Source: DASVSE01 sp036399715 | GTDB lineage: Bacteria > Bacteroidota > Rhodothermia > Rhodothermales > Rubricoccaceae | Length of the DNA: 9,153 bases | Assembly: GCA_036399715.1 (NCBI GenBank) | Contig: DASWMO010000062.1 | Span: 1 to 9,153, forward strand | Direction: 5' to 3' | Shown: positions 1 through 6,664 of the stretch, piece after piece | How the letters are laid out: each line of letters begins with the position of its first letter | How positions within the stretch are numbered: the first letter of the stretch is position 1 | The notes under the pieces: model-generated | What the model was told of the DNA's origin: nothing | The model's database searches: none | Seen by the model: only the letters and a program-made list of their open reading frames with translations | Made by a program: the position numbers and the translations under genes

Positions 1-233
1 AGCTCGGCTACGCGATGAGCGGCACGGGCATCAACGGCGTGTACACGAACCTGAACGCGTCGACGTCGACCGGCGGCACGAACTCGGGCTACAAGATGTC
101 GGCGGTCACGGCGACGGGCGTGACGATCACCGGCTGCAACGGGACGCAGGACAATCAGGTTCAGGCGGTCGTGACGGGCACGGGCCCGAACCAGATCGCG
201 ACGACGCTGACGAACGTCGCGACCTGCCCGTAG
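1..233 (+). CDS. C-terminal fragment of a pilin-like secreted protein (5' end outside window)
   Basis: The reading frame is open from the window edge (first full codon at base 3) to a TAG at 231-233, leaving 76 visible residues. The fragment is very rich in Thr, Ser, Asn and Gly. It has two cysteines, C45 and C75 of the fragment, with C75 next to last before a final Pro. A disulfide loop near the C-terminus is typical of the D-region of type IV pilins, and the next genes encode pilus assembly proteins, so a major or minor pilin is the best guess. The diagnostic N-terminus (leader, hydrophobic helix, Glu5) is outside the window, so this is inference from composition and context. Alternatives are another exported beta-rich repeat protein or a surface protein. 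The Met at base 15 is internal, since the frame continues upstream of it. A strong terminator follows at once. Confidence 0.6.
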   Translation, partial: LGYAMSGTGINGVYTNLNASTSTGGTNSGYKMSAVTATGVTITGCNGTQDNQVQAVVTGTGPNQIATTLTNVATCP

Positions 234-258
234 CGCCAAACCGAGTCTCCGCACCGAA

Positions 259-297
259 GCCCCGCCGACCTTAAGGTCGGTGGGGCATCTCGTTTCT
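259..297 (+). terminator. Rho-independent terminator after the pilin-like gene
   Basis: Bases 259-270 pair with 275-286 over 12 positions, including one G-T wobble, around a TTAA loop at 271-274. The stem is followed by ATCTCGTTTCT, a weak T-rich tail that stands out in this GC-rich sequence. It lies 26 bases after the stop codon and separates the pilin-like gene from the ligase gene. That would fit a highly expressed structural subunit whose transcript is insulated from its neighbours. Confidence 0.8.
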
Positions 298-312
298 AGG
301 ACCGCCAGCAGT

Positions 313-341
313 TTGACTCTTGCACCGCCAGGCCGATACCT
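313..341 (+). promoter_or_regulatory. Candidate promoter for the ligase-pilC-pilB transcript
   Basis: TTGACT at 313-318 matches a -35 box at five of six bases. A weak -10-like ATACCT lies 17 bases downstream, at 336-341. The site falls just after the terminator and about 60 bases before the ligase start, where a promoter is expected. The -10 match is poor, and Bacteroidota-type promoters use a different -7 element, so this is only a candidate. Confidence 0.3.
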
Positions 342-401
342 CCGGCTCCACACACGGGCGCGGTCACAGGTCCGCCCTCACCGTCTCCAGCGTTGCCGTC
401 C

Positions 402-2186
402 ATGACCGGTACTGGTTCCGCCGCGCGCTCCTTCTCGACCATGCGTGCGGTCGTCTCCTGCGAGACGCCTGTCCCATGGCTCGTCGGCGCGACGCTGGCC
501 ACTGTCGCGCTTGCGCCGTCGCTGCTCGGAGGAGTGGTCAACCTGGACGGGGTGGGGTCGGTGGAGATGGCCGTCGTCGGCGTGATGGAGGCGATGACGG
601 TGCTCGTGTGGGCGAGCGGCCGCGACGCGCTGCCCCGGCCGGCGTCGCGCGTCTTGGCGGTACTCGTCGCCGCGTGGGTGGCTGCGATGGTCGCCGCAAC
701 CGTGGCCGCGATCGACGTTGCACCCGCGGTCGTGCGGACAACCTCGTGGCTGGTCCACCTCGCGTTTGCGACGGTCGTCTGGGCCGAGGCGCGGCATGGC
801 CGCACTGCGGCCGCCGAGCACGGCGCCGTTGCTGGTTTCGTCGTGACGGCTGTGCTCGTCGTGTGGGCATGGTTCGGCCTGCCAGACGTTGAGGCCTCGC
901 AGAGCTGGGGCGGCGCGGTGCCGCTCGTGGGCAACATCCGTCTGGCGAGCATCTACGGTCTCGTCGGGGCGACATTCGGGGCGCAGGCACTGGTCCGGAC
1001 TGCGCCGGCGTGGCGGCCTGGGCTCCTCGCTGCGGCGGTCTGCACCCTTGGCTGGGCCGCGCTGTGGTGGGGTGGCTCCCGCGGGGCGCTCGCCGGGGCG
1101 GTGCTCGCCTCGGCGCTGCTCGTCCGCGTCGCGCAGGGCCGGAGGTGGCCCGTAGCGGGTGTGCTCGCGCTGTGCGCCGGGCTGGGCGCTGCGCTCTCGC
1201 TCGCGCTCTTTATCGACGTTCCGTACGCAGGCCTGTGGCGCTTTATGCCCGGCGTCCCCCGCTTCGCGCCGGGCGTGGCCGGCTTTACAGCGGGCCGGAC
1301 GTCGCTCTGGGCCACGGCCGTCGAGGCGTGGCTGGGGCGGCCGTGGCTCGGCCGCGGGCCGGGGGCGACGGTCTCGCTGATGGCCCCGATGGGCCACATG
1401 CACGTTCACAACGTGGGTCTGCAGGCACTCGTGGAATGGGGTGTGCTGGGCGCGCTGCCGTTCGCGGCCCTCGCTGCGATGGTCCTGGCACGCGCGGTGC
1501 AGATTCGCCGCGACGGCCCAGCCGGAGCCGCGGCGTACCTGCTCGCCCTCGCCACGGTGTCGGTCTTCGACGGTGTAACGAGCCACACCGGCCCGACCGT
1601 GATCGGGCTGTGCGCCGCCGCGCTCGTGCTGGCCGCCCCCCGTGACCGCGTGGCGGTCGGCCTGGTCCACGGGTGGACGGGTGGGCGCCGCACGCTGACG
1701 GCCGTGGCCCTGCTCGGCCTCGCCGTGTTTGCGGTTCACCTCGTCGTGCTGCGGGCCGTGTGGGCTCCGGGCACGCCCGCGCCGGGCTCGGCGCGCGCGC
1801 GCCTCGTGCTGGCCGTCCCGACGTACGCCCCAGCCAAAGAGATCGAGGGCTGGGGCCGGACGTGGATGCGCACCGATCCCGCCGCCGCCGAGCGGCTCGT
1901 CCGCTGGGGCCTCGCGCTCGAGCGCAACCCGTGGCTGTTCCTCCGCCTGCGAGGCGATCTGGCCCGCCAGCGTGGCGACCTCGATGCCGCGCTGGCGGAC
2001 TACTGCGCCGCCGCCGAAGGCCGCGCCCGCCTCGCCGCTGGCTTCGACCGCTACCTCGGCCAGTCGGCCCCGACGGCGTGCGTCTCGGAAAGAGACGCCC
2101 CGGGTTTACAAACCCCCTCCGCCCGGCGATACCTCGCACCCCCACCCGCGGCCCCGGCCGCCCCCTCCGCGACCCCGAATGGCTGA
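402..2186 (+). CDS. O-antigen ligase/polymerase family membrane protein, candidate pilin oligosaccharyltransferase
   Basis: This 594-residue polytopic membrane protein has roughly ten hydrophobic segments over residues 25-445. Family marks of the Wzy_C / O-antigen ligase superfamily are visible in order: SRGALAG at residues 226-232, GRTSLW at 298-303 leading into a PWLGxGPG turn, and HVHN at 334-337 followed by LQxLxEWGxLG. The first lies at a membrane edge and the last two in the large periplasmic loop, where the family's catalytic Arg and His sit. Residues ~465-555 are soluble and TPR-like, as in several ligase-family members. Such proteins move lipid-linked glycans onto lipid A or onto proteins, including pilins (PilO/TfpO, PglL). 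A position between a pilin-like gene and pilC favours pilin glycosylation, but sequence alone cannot separate this from Wzy or WaaL activity. I chose ATG 402 because its CCGTCC leader matches the other starts here; the frame also offers TTG at 393. The C-terminal ~30 residues are Pro/Ala-rich, use rare codons and span two hairpins, and may be an extension after stop loss. The stop overlaps the pilC start by 8 bases. Confidence 0.8.
   Translation: MTGTGSAARSFSTMRAVVSCETPVPWLVGATLATVALAPSLLGGVVNLDGVGSVEMAVVGVMEAMTVLVWASGRDALPRPASRVLAVLVAAWVAAMVAATVAAIDVAPAVVRTTSWLVHLAFATVVWAEARHGRTAAAEHGAVAGFVVTAVLVVWAWFGLPDVEASQSWGGAVPLVGNIRLASIYGLVGATFGAQALVRTAPAWRPGLLAAAVCTLGWAALWWGGSRGALAGAVLASALLVRVAQGRRWPVAGVLALCAGLGAALSLALFIDVPYAGLWRFMPGVPRFAPGVAGFTAGRTSLWATAVEAWLGRPWLGRGPGATVSLMAPMGHMHVHNVGLQALVEWGVLGALPFAALAAMVLARAVQIRRDGPAGAAAYLLALATVSVFDGVTSHTGPTVIGLCAAALVLAAPRDRVAVGLVHGWTGGRRTLTAVALLGLAVFAVHLVVLRAVWAPGTPAPGSARARLVLAVPTYAPAKEIEGWGRTWMRTDPAAAERLVRWGLALERNPWLFLRLRGDLARQRGDLDAALADYCAAAEGRARLAAGFDRYLGQSAPTACVSERDAPGLQTPSARRYLAPPPAAPAAPSATPNG
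2080..2115 (+). terminator. Tandem hairpins inside the ligase 3' end, possible relic terminator
   Basis: GCGTCTC at 2080-2086 pairs perfectly with GAGACGC at 2092-2098 around a GGAAA loop. GGGTTT at 2102-2107 then faces AAACCC at 2110-2115. The first stem is followed by a GGGTTTACA tail, close to the CGTTTACA tail of the terminator at 8782. The hairpins lie inside the annotated ligase frame, where the codons (AGA, GGT, TTA, CAA) are unlike the rest of the gene. They may attenuate transcription into pilC/pilB or be a leftover terminator. Confidence 0.4.
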
Positions 2187-3537
2187 GTTCCGATTTACCG
2201 GCCTCGCTTCCGGCGGCCAGTCCGTCCAGGGGACGGTCTACGCTCCCAACAAGCGCACCGCCCAGCAGAAGGTCACCACGCTCGCCAAGCAGCACACGTT
2301 CACCGTGCGCGACCTCGAAGAGCGGATGCTCTTCAAGTACAAGGTCAAGCACCCGACCGGCAAGGTCGTCAAGGGCGAGCAGAAGGCGTACGCGGCCGAC
2401 GAGATCCGGACGGCGCTGGAGCGCATGGGCCTCGAGGTCCTCTCGATCCAGAAGAACCTCCTCAACTTCCAGCGCAAGCCGCCCACGGGCGACGTCATCA
2501 TGTTCGTGCGCCTCGCGTCGAACCTGCTGATGGAGAAGATGCCGTTCTCGGAGGTCATGAACCTCCTGATGTCCGACATCTCGTCGCCGGCGCTGAAGCA
2601 CGTCCTCAGGGACATCAACTCGGACCTCAAGGGCGGCATGGAGGCCAAGCAGGCCTTCATGAAGCACGCCGACAAGCTCGGCATGTTCACGGCCTACATG
2701 CTCGGCGTCGCCTCGCAGTCTGGCAACATGGCCGAGATCTACGAGGCGACAGCGCGCTTTCTCGAGCGCAAGGATGAGTTCCGCAAGTCGGTCAAGAGCG
2801 CGCTCATCATGCCCGCCGTGACCATCATCGCCACGCTCGGGGTGTTCATCTGGTACGTCTGGTACATCGTCCCCGCGACGGCCGGCCTCTTCGCGACCTT
2901 CGAGGGCATCACGCTGCCGCCGCTGACGACGTTCTCGCTCCAGATGTCCGCCTTCCTGGACCGCTGGATGGGCTGGATGGGCGTCGGCTTCGTCCTCATC
3001 GGGGCCGGCCTCTTCGCGTACTTCCGGACGCCGAAGGGCCAGTTTATGATGGCCAAGTACATGATCCGGATCCCGGTCATCGGCGCGCTCCTGCACAAGC
3101 TCAACATCGAGGTCTTCGCGCGCGTCTTCGCGATCCTGTACTCGGGCTCGGGCGAGAACCTCGAGGTCATTAAGGTTTCGGCCGAGGCGTGCGGCAACGC
3201 CTACATGGAGCACCAGATCAAGACGATCACGATCCCGATGATGATGGGCCAGGGCGCGGACCTCGTGCGCGCCATGGATGCCTCGGGCGTCTTCACGGCG
3301 ATGACGCTGTCCCGCTTCCGGACCGGTGCCGAGACGGGCGCCGTCCGCAAGTCCGCGCAGCAGATGGCGGACTACTACGAACGCGAGACGACCCTGAAGC
3401 TCAAGGTCGCCGTCGAGACCATCCAGACGTTCGTCGGGCTCTTTATCGGCCTCATGGTGGCCTTCCTGACCGTCCTCTCCGCTGAGACGGCCATGATCCG
3501 CCCGAGCGCCAACGACATCATGGGCACGGGCCGCTAG
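2179..3537 (+). CDS. pilC: Type IV pilus inner-membrane platform protein PilC (GspF family)
   Basis: This 452-residue protein is the polytopic platform in the cytoplasmic membrane on which PilB acts to assemble or extrude the filament. It has two T2SSF domains, about residues 105-230 and 305-435. Membrane segments are visible at ~209-236 (ending IWYVWYIVPATAGLF), ~264-282, and ~417-437 (FVGLFIGLMVAFLTVL). Conserved-looking blocks are GVASQSGNMAEIY (175-187) in the first domain and RTGAETGAV (381-389) in the second. The ~100-residue cytoplasmic N-terminus holds what look like two copies of the usual short N-terminal module: residues 4-47 with GQSVQG, and 52-95 with GKVVKG. Most PilC proteins carry one. 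The ATG at 2179 begins a typical N-terminus (MAEFRFTGL). The frame extends upstream only as translated ligase DNA. The start overlaps the ligase stop by 8 bases, suggesting translational coupling, and pilB follows after 101 bases. Confidence 0.93.
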   Translation: MAEFRFTGLASGGQSVQGTVYAPNKRTAQQKVTTLAKQHTFTVRDLEERMLFKYKVKHPTGKVVKGEQKAYAADEIRTALERMGLEVLSIQKNLLNFQRKPPTGDVIMFVRLASNLLMEKMPFSEVMNLLMSDISSPALKHVLRDINSDLKGGMEAKQAFMKHADKLGMFTAYMLGVASQSGNMAEIYEATARFLERKDEFRKSVKSALIMPAVTIIATLGVFIWYVWYIVPATAGLFATFEGITLPPLTTFSLQMSAFLDRWMGWMGVGFVLIGAGLFAYFRTPKGQFMMAKYMIRIPVIGALLHKLNIEVFARVFAILYSGSGENLEVIKVSAEACGNAYMEHQIKTITIPMMMGQGADLVRAMDASGVFTAMTLSRFRTGAETGAVRKSAQQMADYYERETTLKLKVAVETIQTFVGLFIGLMVAFLTVLSAETAMIRPSANDIMGTGR

Positions 3538-3543
3538 TCCCCC

Positions 3544-3571
3544 GGTCGGGCCCGCCCGCGGGGCCCCGACC
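3544..3571 (+). other. GC-rich hairpin between pilC and pilB
   Basis: GGTCGGG at 3544-3550 pairs with CCCGACC at 3565-3571. A further CCC/GGG pairing is possible past a one-base bulge. There is no T-tract, so full termination is unlikely. It starts six bases after the pilC stop and may act as a transcript-stability or processing element between pilC and pilB. Confidence 0.4.
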
Positions 3572-3638
3572 TGCCCGGCCGACTGAGGCCTTCCCGTCCC
3601 CGCCCGGCCACGCGCCGGACTCCCGCACCGCCGTCGCC

Positions 3639-5537
3639 ATGTCGATGCTGTCTACCGCTCTCGCCCGCCCGATCGGGACCGCCACGCCGACCGCCCCCGG
3701 CGGCGGGGCGCCCCCACCCGTCGCCCAGGCGCAGGCCTATGCCAACATCCAGGACCGCGTCGTGCAGGCGCTCCTGCGGCGCGGCATCGTCCAGGCGGAG
3801 CAGGTCGTCGAGGCCGAGAAGGCGCGGACGGACCCGCGCGAGCCGCTCTGGCGCGCCCTCGCAGCCGTCCCGCACGTGGACCGCGACAAGGTCTTCGAGC
3901 AGGCGGCCGCGACCTACGCCTTCCGCCTCGCGCCCGTCAAGGACCGCGAGCCCGAGGCCGAGTTCGCCAAGACCGTCATCGAGTCGTTCGACACCGAGCT
4001 CGGCAAGCGCCTCGTCGAGCTCGAAGCCGTGCCCTACGCCTACGCGCAGGACCAGCCGTCGGGCATCCTCAAGCTCGTCTTCATCACCGAAGACCCGATG
4101 CGGCCCGAGCTGCAGAAGGTCGTCAACGCGCTCGAACTCGAGCGCTTCGAGCTGTGCTACGCGCCCGGGCCGGTCGTGCAGCGGGTCATCACCGAGGCCT
4201 TCCCGCGCAAGAACGAGTTTCTCGAGCGCATGTCCGCCGACATCGGGCCGGACTTCGACCTCGGCGTCTCGTTCGAGTCCGGGCAGAAGAAGAACCTCGT
4301 GGACGAGGACGCGCTCGAGGCCGAGATCGCGTCGTCGAGCCTGCTCAACCTCGTCGAGGCCGTCCTCGTCGAGGGCGTCCGCCTCGGCGCGAGTGACATC
4401 CACGTGTGGCCCAACGCCCACAAGCAGACCGAAATCCACTTCCGCGTCGACGGTCGCCTCGCGCGGTGGCACCTCGAAGACAAAGGCTCGCCCGAGGCGC
4501 TCCTGGCCGTCTTCAAGGACTCGGCACTCAACGTGGACCGCTTCGAGCGCGACATGGCGCAGGACGGCTTCATCCAGCGCAAGGTCGACGGGACGCTGAT
4601 CCGCTACCGCGTCTCGATCCTCCCGATCGCGAATGCCGACCCCGAAGTGCGGTCGGAGTCGGTCGTCATCCGAATCCTCGACGACCGCAAGGTGGTCACG
4701 GACCTCGCCAAGCTCGGCCTGCTCGAAGGGGCCATGGAGAAGTTTCAGAAGGCGATCCGGCAGCCGCACGGCATGGTCATCCTGACGGGCCCGACGGGCT
4801 CGGGCAAGTCGACCACGCTCGTCGCGGCGCTCTCGAACGTCGTCACGCCCGAGGTGAACGTCCTCACGGTCGAGGACCCAGTCGAGTACATCATCCCGGG
4901 CGTCCGCCAGATCAAGCTCTCGCACAAGCTCTCGCTCGAAGGCGCGCTTCGGGCCATCCTCCGTCACGACCCCGACATCGTGATGGTCGGCGAGATGCGC
5001 GACAAGGACACGGCCGAGCTCGCGATCAAGCTCGCCAACACGGGCCACCTCACGTTCTCGACGCTTCACACCAACGATGCGCCTTCGGCGGTGTCCCGGC
5101 TCTACAAGATGGGCCTGGAGCCCTTCCTGATCGCCTACGCGATCAACCTCGTCGTCGCGCAGCGCCTCATCCGGACGCTCTGCGACACGTGCAAGCGGCC
5201 CGATCCGACGCCGGACCTCGTCCTGCTGCGCGAGCTGGGCTTTACCGAGGAACAGATCCGCACGACGGTCTTCTACGCGGCCACACGCGGCGGGTCCTGC
5301 CCGAACTGCAAGGGCCGCGGCTACAAGGGCCGCCGCGCCTGCGCCGAGGCACTCTACTTCTCGCCGGCCGTCCGGCAGGCCATCGTGGAGGCCGGCGGCG
5401 AGATCAACGAGGACCGCATCCGCGAGATCGCCGAAGGCGAGGGCATGCTCACGCTCGCTGCGAGCGCGCGCGTGCTCGTCAGCCGAGGCGAGGTGTCCAT
5501 CGAGGAGATGATGCGCGTGACGGCCGGCGAGCACTGA
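3639..5537 (+). CDS. pilB: Type IV pilus assembly ATPase PilB (GspE family)
   Basis: This 632-residue hexameric cytoplasmic ATPase drives pilin polymerisation through PilC. A Pro/Ala-rich start (to ~30) leads into an N-terminal region resembling the GspE_N/MshEN domain (~85-190). A catalytic RecA-like core follows: the Asp box ASDIH at 251-255, Walker A GPTGSGKS at 384-391, Walker B DIVMVGEMRD at 446-455 with the usual Glu at 452, and the His box TGHLTFSTLHTND at 468-480. A zinc-binding tetracysteine follows, C515-xx-C518 and C554-xx-C557. The zinc motif, the N-terminal domain and the pilC neighbour favour assembly (PilB) over retraction (PilT). The stretch between RVSILP and VVIRIL, normally LPTxxGE in this family, is longer and reads IANADPEVRSES; the likely effect is small. 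ATG 3639 follows a CCGTCGCC leader as at other starts here. MshEN domains can bind c-di-GMP, but I cannot confirm the binding residues. The stop codon abuts the 21-bp tandem array. Confidence 0.95.
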   Translation: MSMLSTALARPIGTATPTAPGGGAPPPVAQAQAYANIQDRVVQALLRRGIVQAEQVVEAEKARTDPREPLWRALAAVPHVDRDKVFEQAAATYAFRLAPVKDREPEAEFAKTVIESFDTELGKRLVELEAVPYAYAQDQPSGILKLVFITEDPMRPELQKVVNALELERFELCYAPGPVVQRVITEAFPRKNEFLERMSADIGPDFDLGVSFESGQKKNLVDEDALEAEIASSSLLNLVEAVLVEGVRLGASDIHVWPNAHKQTEIHFRVDGRLARWHLEDKGSPEALLAVFKDSALNVDRFERDMAQDGFIQRKVDGTLIRYRVSILPIANADPEVRSESVVIRILDDRKVVTDLAKLGLLEGAMEKFQKAIRQPHGMVILTGPTGSGKSTTLVAALSNVVTPEVNVLTVEDPVEYIIPGVRQIKLSHKLSLEGALRAILRHDPDIVMVGEMRDKDTAELAIKLANTGHLTFSTLHTNDAPSAVSRLYKMGLEPFLIAYAINLVVAQRLIRTLCDTCKRPDPTPDLVLLRELGFTEEQIRTTVFYAATRGGSCPNCKGRGYKGRRACAEALYFSPAVRQAIVEAGGEINEDRIREIAEGEGMLTLAASARVLVSRGEVSIEEMMRVTAGEH

Positions 5538-5746
5538 CCGGGCGCTCCGGGGCGCGCTCCGATTCCTCCGGGACACGCTCCGGGCCCTTCGCGATGGTGT
5601 CCGGAGGCTTCGCGATGGTCTCCGGGTCCTTCGCGGTGCTCTCCGGGTCCTTCGGGAGCCGTTCCGGGTCCTTCAGGGCACGCTCCGGATGCTCCGGGAT
5701 GCTGTCCGGGTCCTTCGCGACGCGGTCCGGGTGCTTCGGAGGGGCG
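5537..5746 (+). repeat. Imperfect 21-bp tandem array, ten units, starting at the pilB stop
   Basis: Units start at 5537, 5558, 5579, 5600, 5621, 5642, 5663, 5684, 5705 and 5726, each exactly 21 bases. The consensus is TCCGGGTCC followed by TTCGCGATGGTC: the TCCGGG start and CTTCG are best kept, and the last nine bases vary most. Units 1, 2 and 8 (5537, 5558, 5684) carry an internal second CTCCGGG, so they form a subtype. The array fills the first half of the 410-base gap between pilB and the minor pilin genes. Because 21 bases is seven codons, every frame through it shows heptapeptide repeats, which is no evidence of coding. A 21-base period equals about two turns of B-DNA, so the units face the same side of the helix. 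Function is unknown: a minisatellite, a protein-binding array or a spacer. Confidence 0.9.
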
Positions 5747-5839
5747 CGAAACGGAACGCGGGGTCGAAACGGAACGCCGACGTGGGTCGAAACGGACGAT
5801 GCCGACCCGCCGCCCGCCGCGTGAGACGGCGTGAGACGG
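5747..5839 (+). repeat. Second short-repeat family: CGAAACGG and GTGAGACGG motifs
   Basis: CGAAACGGAACG occurs at 5747-5758 and 5765-5776, and a shorter CGAAACGGACG at 5788-5798, spaced 18 and 23 bases. Two GTGAGACGG copies follow at 5821-5829 and 5831-5839. The motifs share an (A/G)ACGG core and are unrelated to the 21-bp array they follow. They are A-richer than their surroundings and sit 110-200 bases before the minor pilin start, a plausible place for regulator binding. No protein-coding frame is convincing here. Confidence 0.6.
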
Positions 5840-5947
5840 AATGGCCGGGGCCGAGGGTACGGCGCCGTGCCAAAGCGAGCGGCCGATCCCGACGTGAGAT
5901 CCGCGGGCCGGTCCGTGCATGTACCGTCCCGAACCCCGCTTCCAGCC
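5840..5947 (+). promoter_or_regulatory. Leader of the minor pilin genes, with a dyad at 5856-5871
   Basis: A 16-base near-perfect inverted repeat, GGTACGGCGCCGTGCC (5856-5871, one G-T mismatch), lies 76 bases before the start at 5948. It could be an operator or chance in GC-rich DNA. I see no clear -35/-10 pair in this stretch. The last bases before the ATG (GCTTCCAGCC) are pyrimidine-rich and lack a Shine-Dalgarno sequence. Confidence 0.3.
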
Positions 5948-6604
5948 ATGCCTCAGACGCTCCTCGCCCTGCTCGCGCTCTCGATCGCGGCCCTGCTCTC
6001 GCTCAACGTCAAGGACTCGTCCCGCGGGACGTACGAGCGGCAGGTCTACGACGAGTTCGAGATGACTGCGTCGGCCATCGCGCTCCAGGTGATGGAGACG
6101 GCCGAGGAGCGGCCGTTCGATCAGCGCTCGACGCCGGCTGGCATCACGGCGGGCAACAAGTTCCTCCCCGTGCGGACCGGCGCCGAGTTCTCGTCGTGGA
6201 CGACGTTCGGGGGGACCACCTGCGACCTCGACGCGCTCTGGAACACGACCTCGTGCGACGACCTCGACGACTTCTCGGGCATCACGCGGCAGTACGTCCC
6301 GTTCCAGCTCCGCTCGCAGTGGTCTGGCACGACTGAGATCAAGCGCTACATCGGCCTCGACGTGTCCATCGACGTCGAGTACGTGCTCGACGAGGACTTC
6401 CAGGTCGAGTCCGCCCTGCCGACGCCTCACAAGCGCGTCCGCGTCTACGTCTACCTCGACGAGAGCGTGTCGACGCGCCGCGACCGCTCCGTGCCGCTCG
6501 CGACGCTCGAGCGCGTGATCAGCTACGACGAGCGCAAGGCCGCGCGCGACTACCAGCGCGCGACGGGCACGCTCCCGGCCGGCTACAACGGCCCGACGGA
6601 CTGA
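5948..6604 (+). CDS. Minor pilin-like membrane-anchored protein (PilV-like position), no prepilin site
   Basis: This 218-residue protein has an N-terminal hydrophobic helix at residues 4-21 (TLLALLALSIAALLSLNV) directly after MPQ. A polar amphipathic stretch follows (DSSRGTYERQVYDEFEMTASAIALQVMETAEERPFD read in pieces, ~23-58), then a soluble C-terminal domain. Two cysteines, C92 and C103, could form a disulfide loop. The helix-plus-head layout and the ERPFD block resemble PilV/GspI-type minor pilins, but there is no Gly before the helix and no Glu at +5, so prepilin peptidase processing is doubtful. I chose ATG 5948 because it sits just before the helix and has the usual leader. The frame opens at GTG 5831, but the added 39 residues are Arg-rich and cross the repeat and dyad region. 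It is first of three co-directional genes after pilB. It could be a general anchored protein, but context favours a filament component. Confidence 0.7.
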   Translation: MPQTLLALLALSIAALLSLNVKDSSRGTYERQVYDEFEMTASAIALQVMETAEERPFDQRSTPAGITAGNKFLPVRTGAEFSSWTTFGGTTCDLDALWNTTSCDDLDDFSGITRQYVPFQLRSQWSGTTEIKRYIGLDVSIDVEYVLDEDFQVESALPTPHKRVRVYVYLDESVSTRRDRSVPLATLERVISYDERKAARDYQRATGTLPAGYNGPTD

Positions 6605-6607
6605 CGC

Positions 6608-6629
6608 CGGGCGGGCACCCACCCGCCCG
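6608..6629 (+). other. GC hairpin between the first and second minor pilin-like genes
   Basis: CGGGCGGG at 6608-6615 pairs with CCCGCCCG at 6622-6629 around CACCCA. There is no T-tract. It begins three bases after the stop codon, so it is more likely a transcript-stability or processing hairpin than a terminator. The next gene starts 35 bases later. Confidence 0.4.
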
Positions 6630-6664
6630 CGCCCCGGCCGCTCCTCCCTTCTTGCCTCCCGCAC

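Noticed and set aside
1729..2178. Upstream extension of the pilC frame by 150 codons
   Set aside because: It is Arg/Ser/Pro-rich translated ligase DNA. The ligase frame is clearly the coding one there, and ATG 2179 gives a normal PilC N-terminus.
1285..3213. Long minus-strand open frame (642 codons) across the ligase and pilC; similar ones at 378-1739, 3534-5576, 5354-7405 and 7426-8778
   Set aside because: These lie antisense to well-supported genes. They are Arg/Asp/His-rich with no domains, and are the usual by-product of very GC-rich third positions.
5537..5746. CRISPR-like repeat structure
   Set aside because: Units are directly adjacent with no unique spacers, are only 21 bases, and there are no cas genes.
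5831..5947. GTG 5831 as the start of the first minor pilin-like gene
   Set aside because: The added 39 residues are Arg-rich, cross a repeat and a dyad, and would bury the hydrophobic helix behind a long charged stretch. ATG 5948 has the local type of leader.
5479..5949. Minus-strand frame with regular KDPE-type heptapeptide repeats
   Set aside because: The periodicity comes from the 21-bp array, which gives heptapeptides in every frame. The frame also overlaps the pilB 3' end and the start of the next gene, and has no leader of its own.
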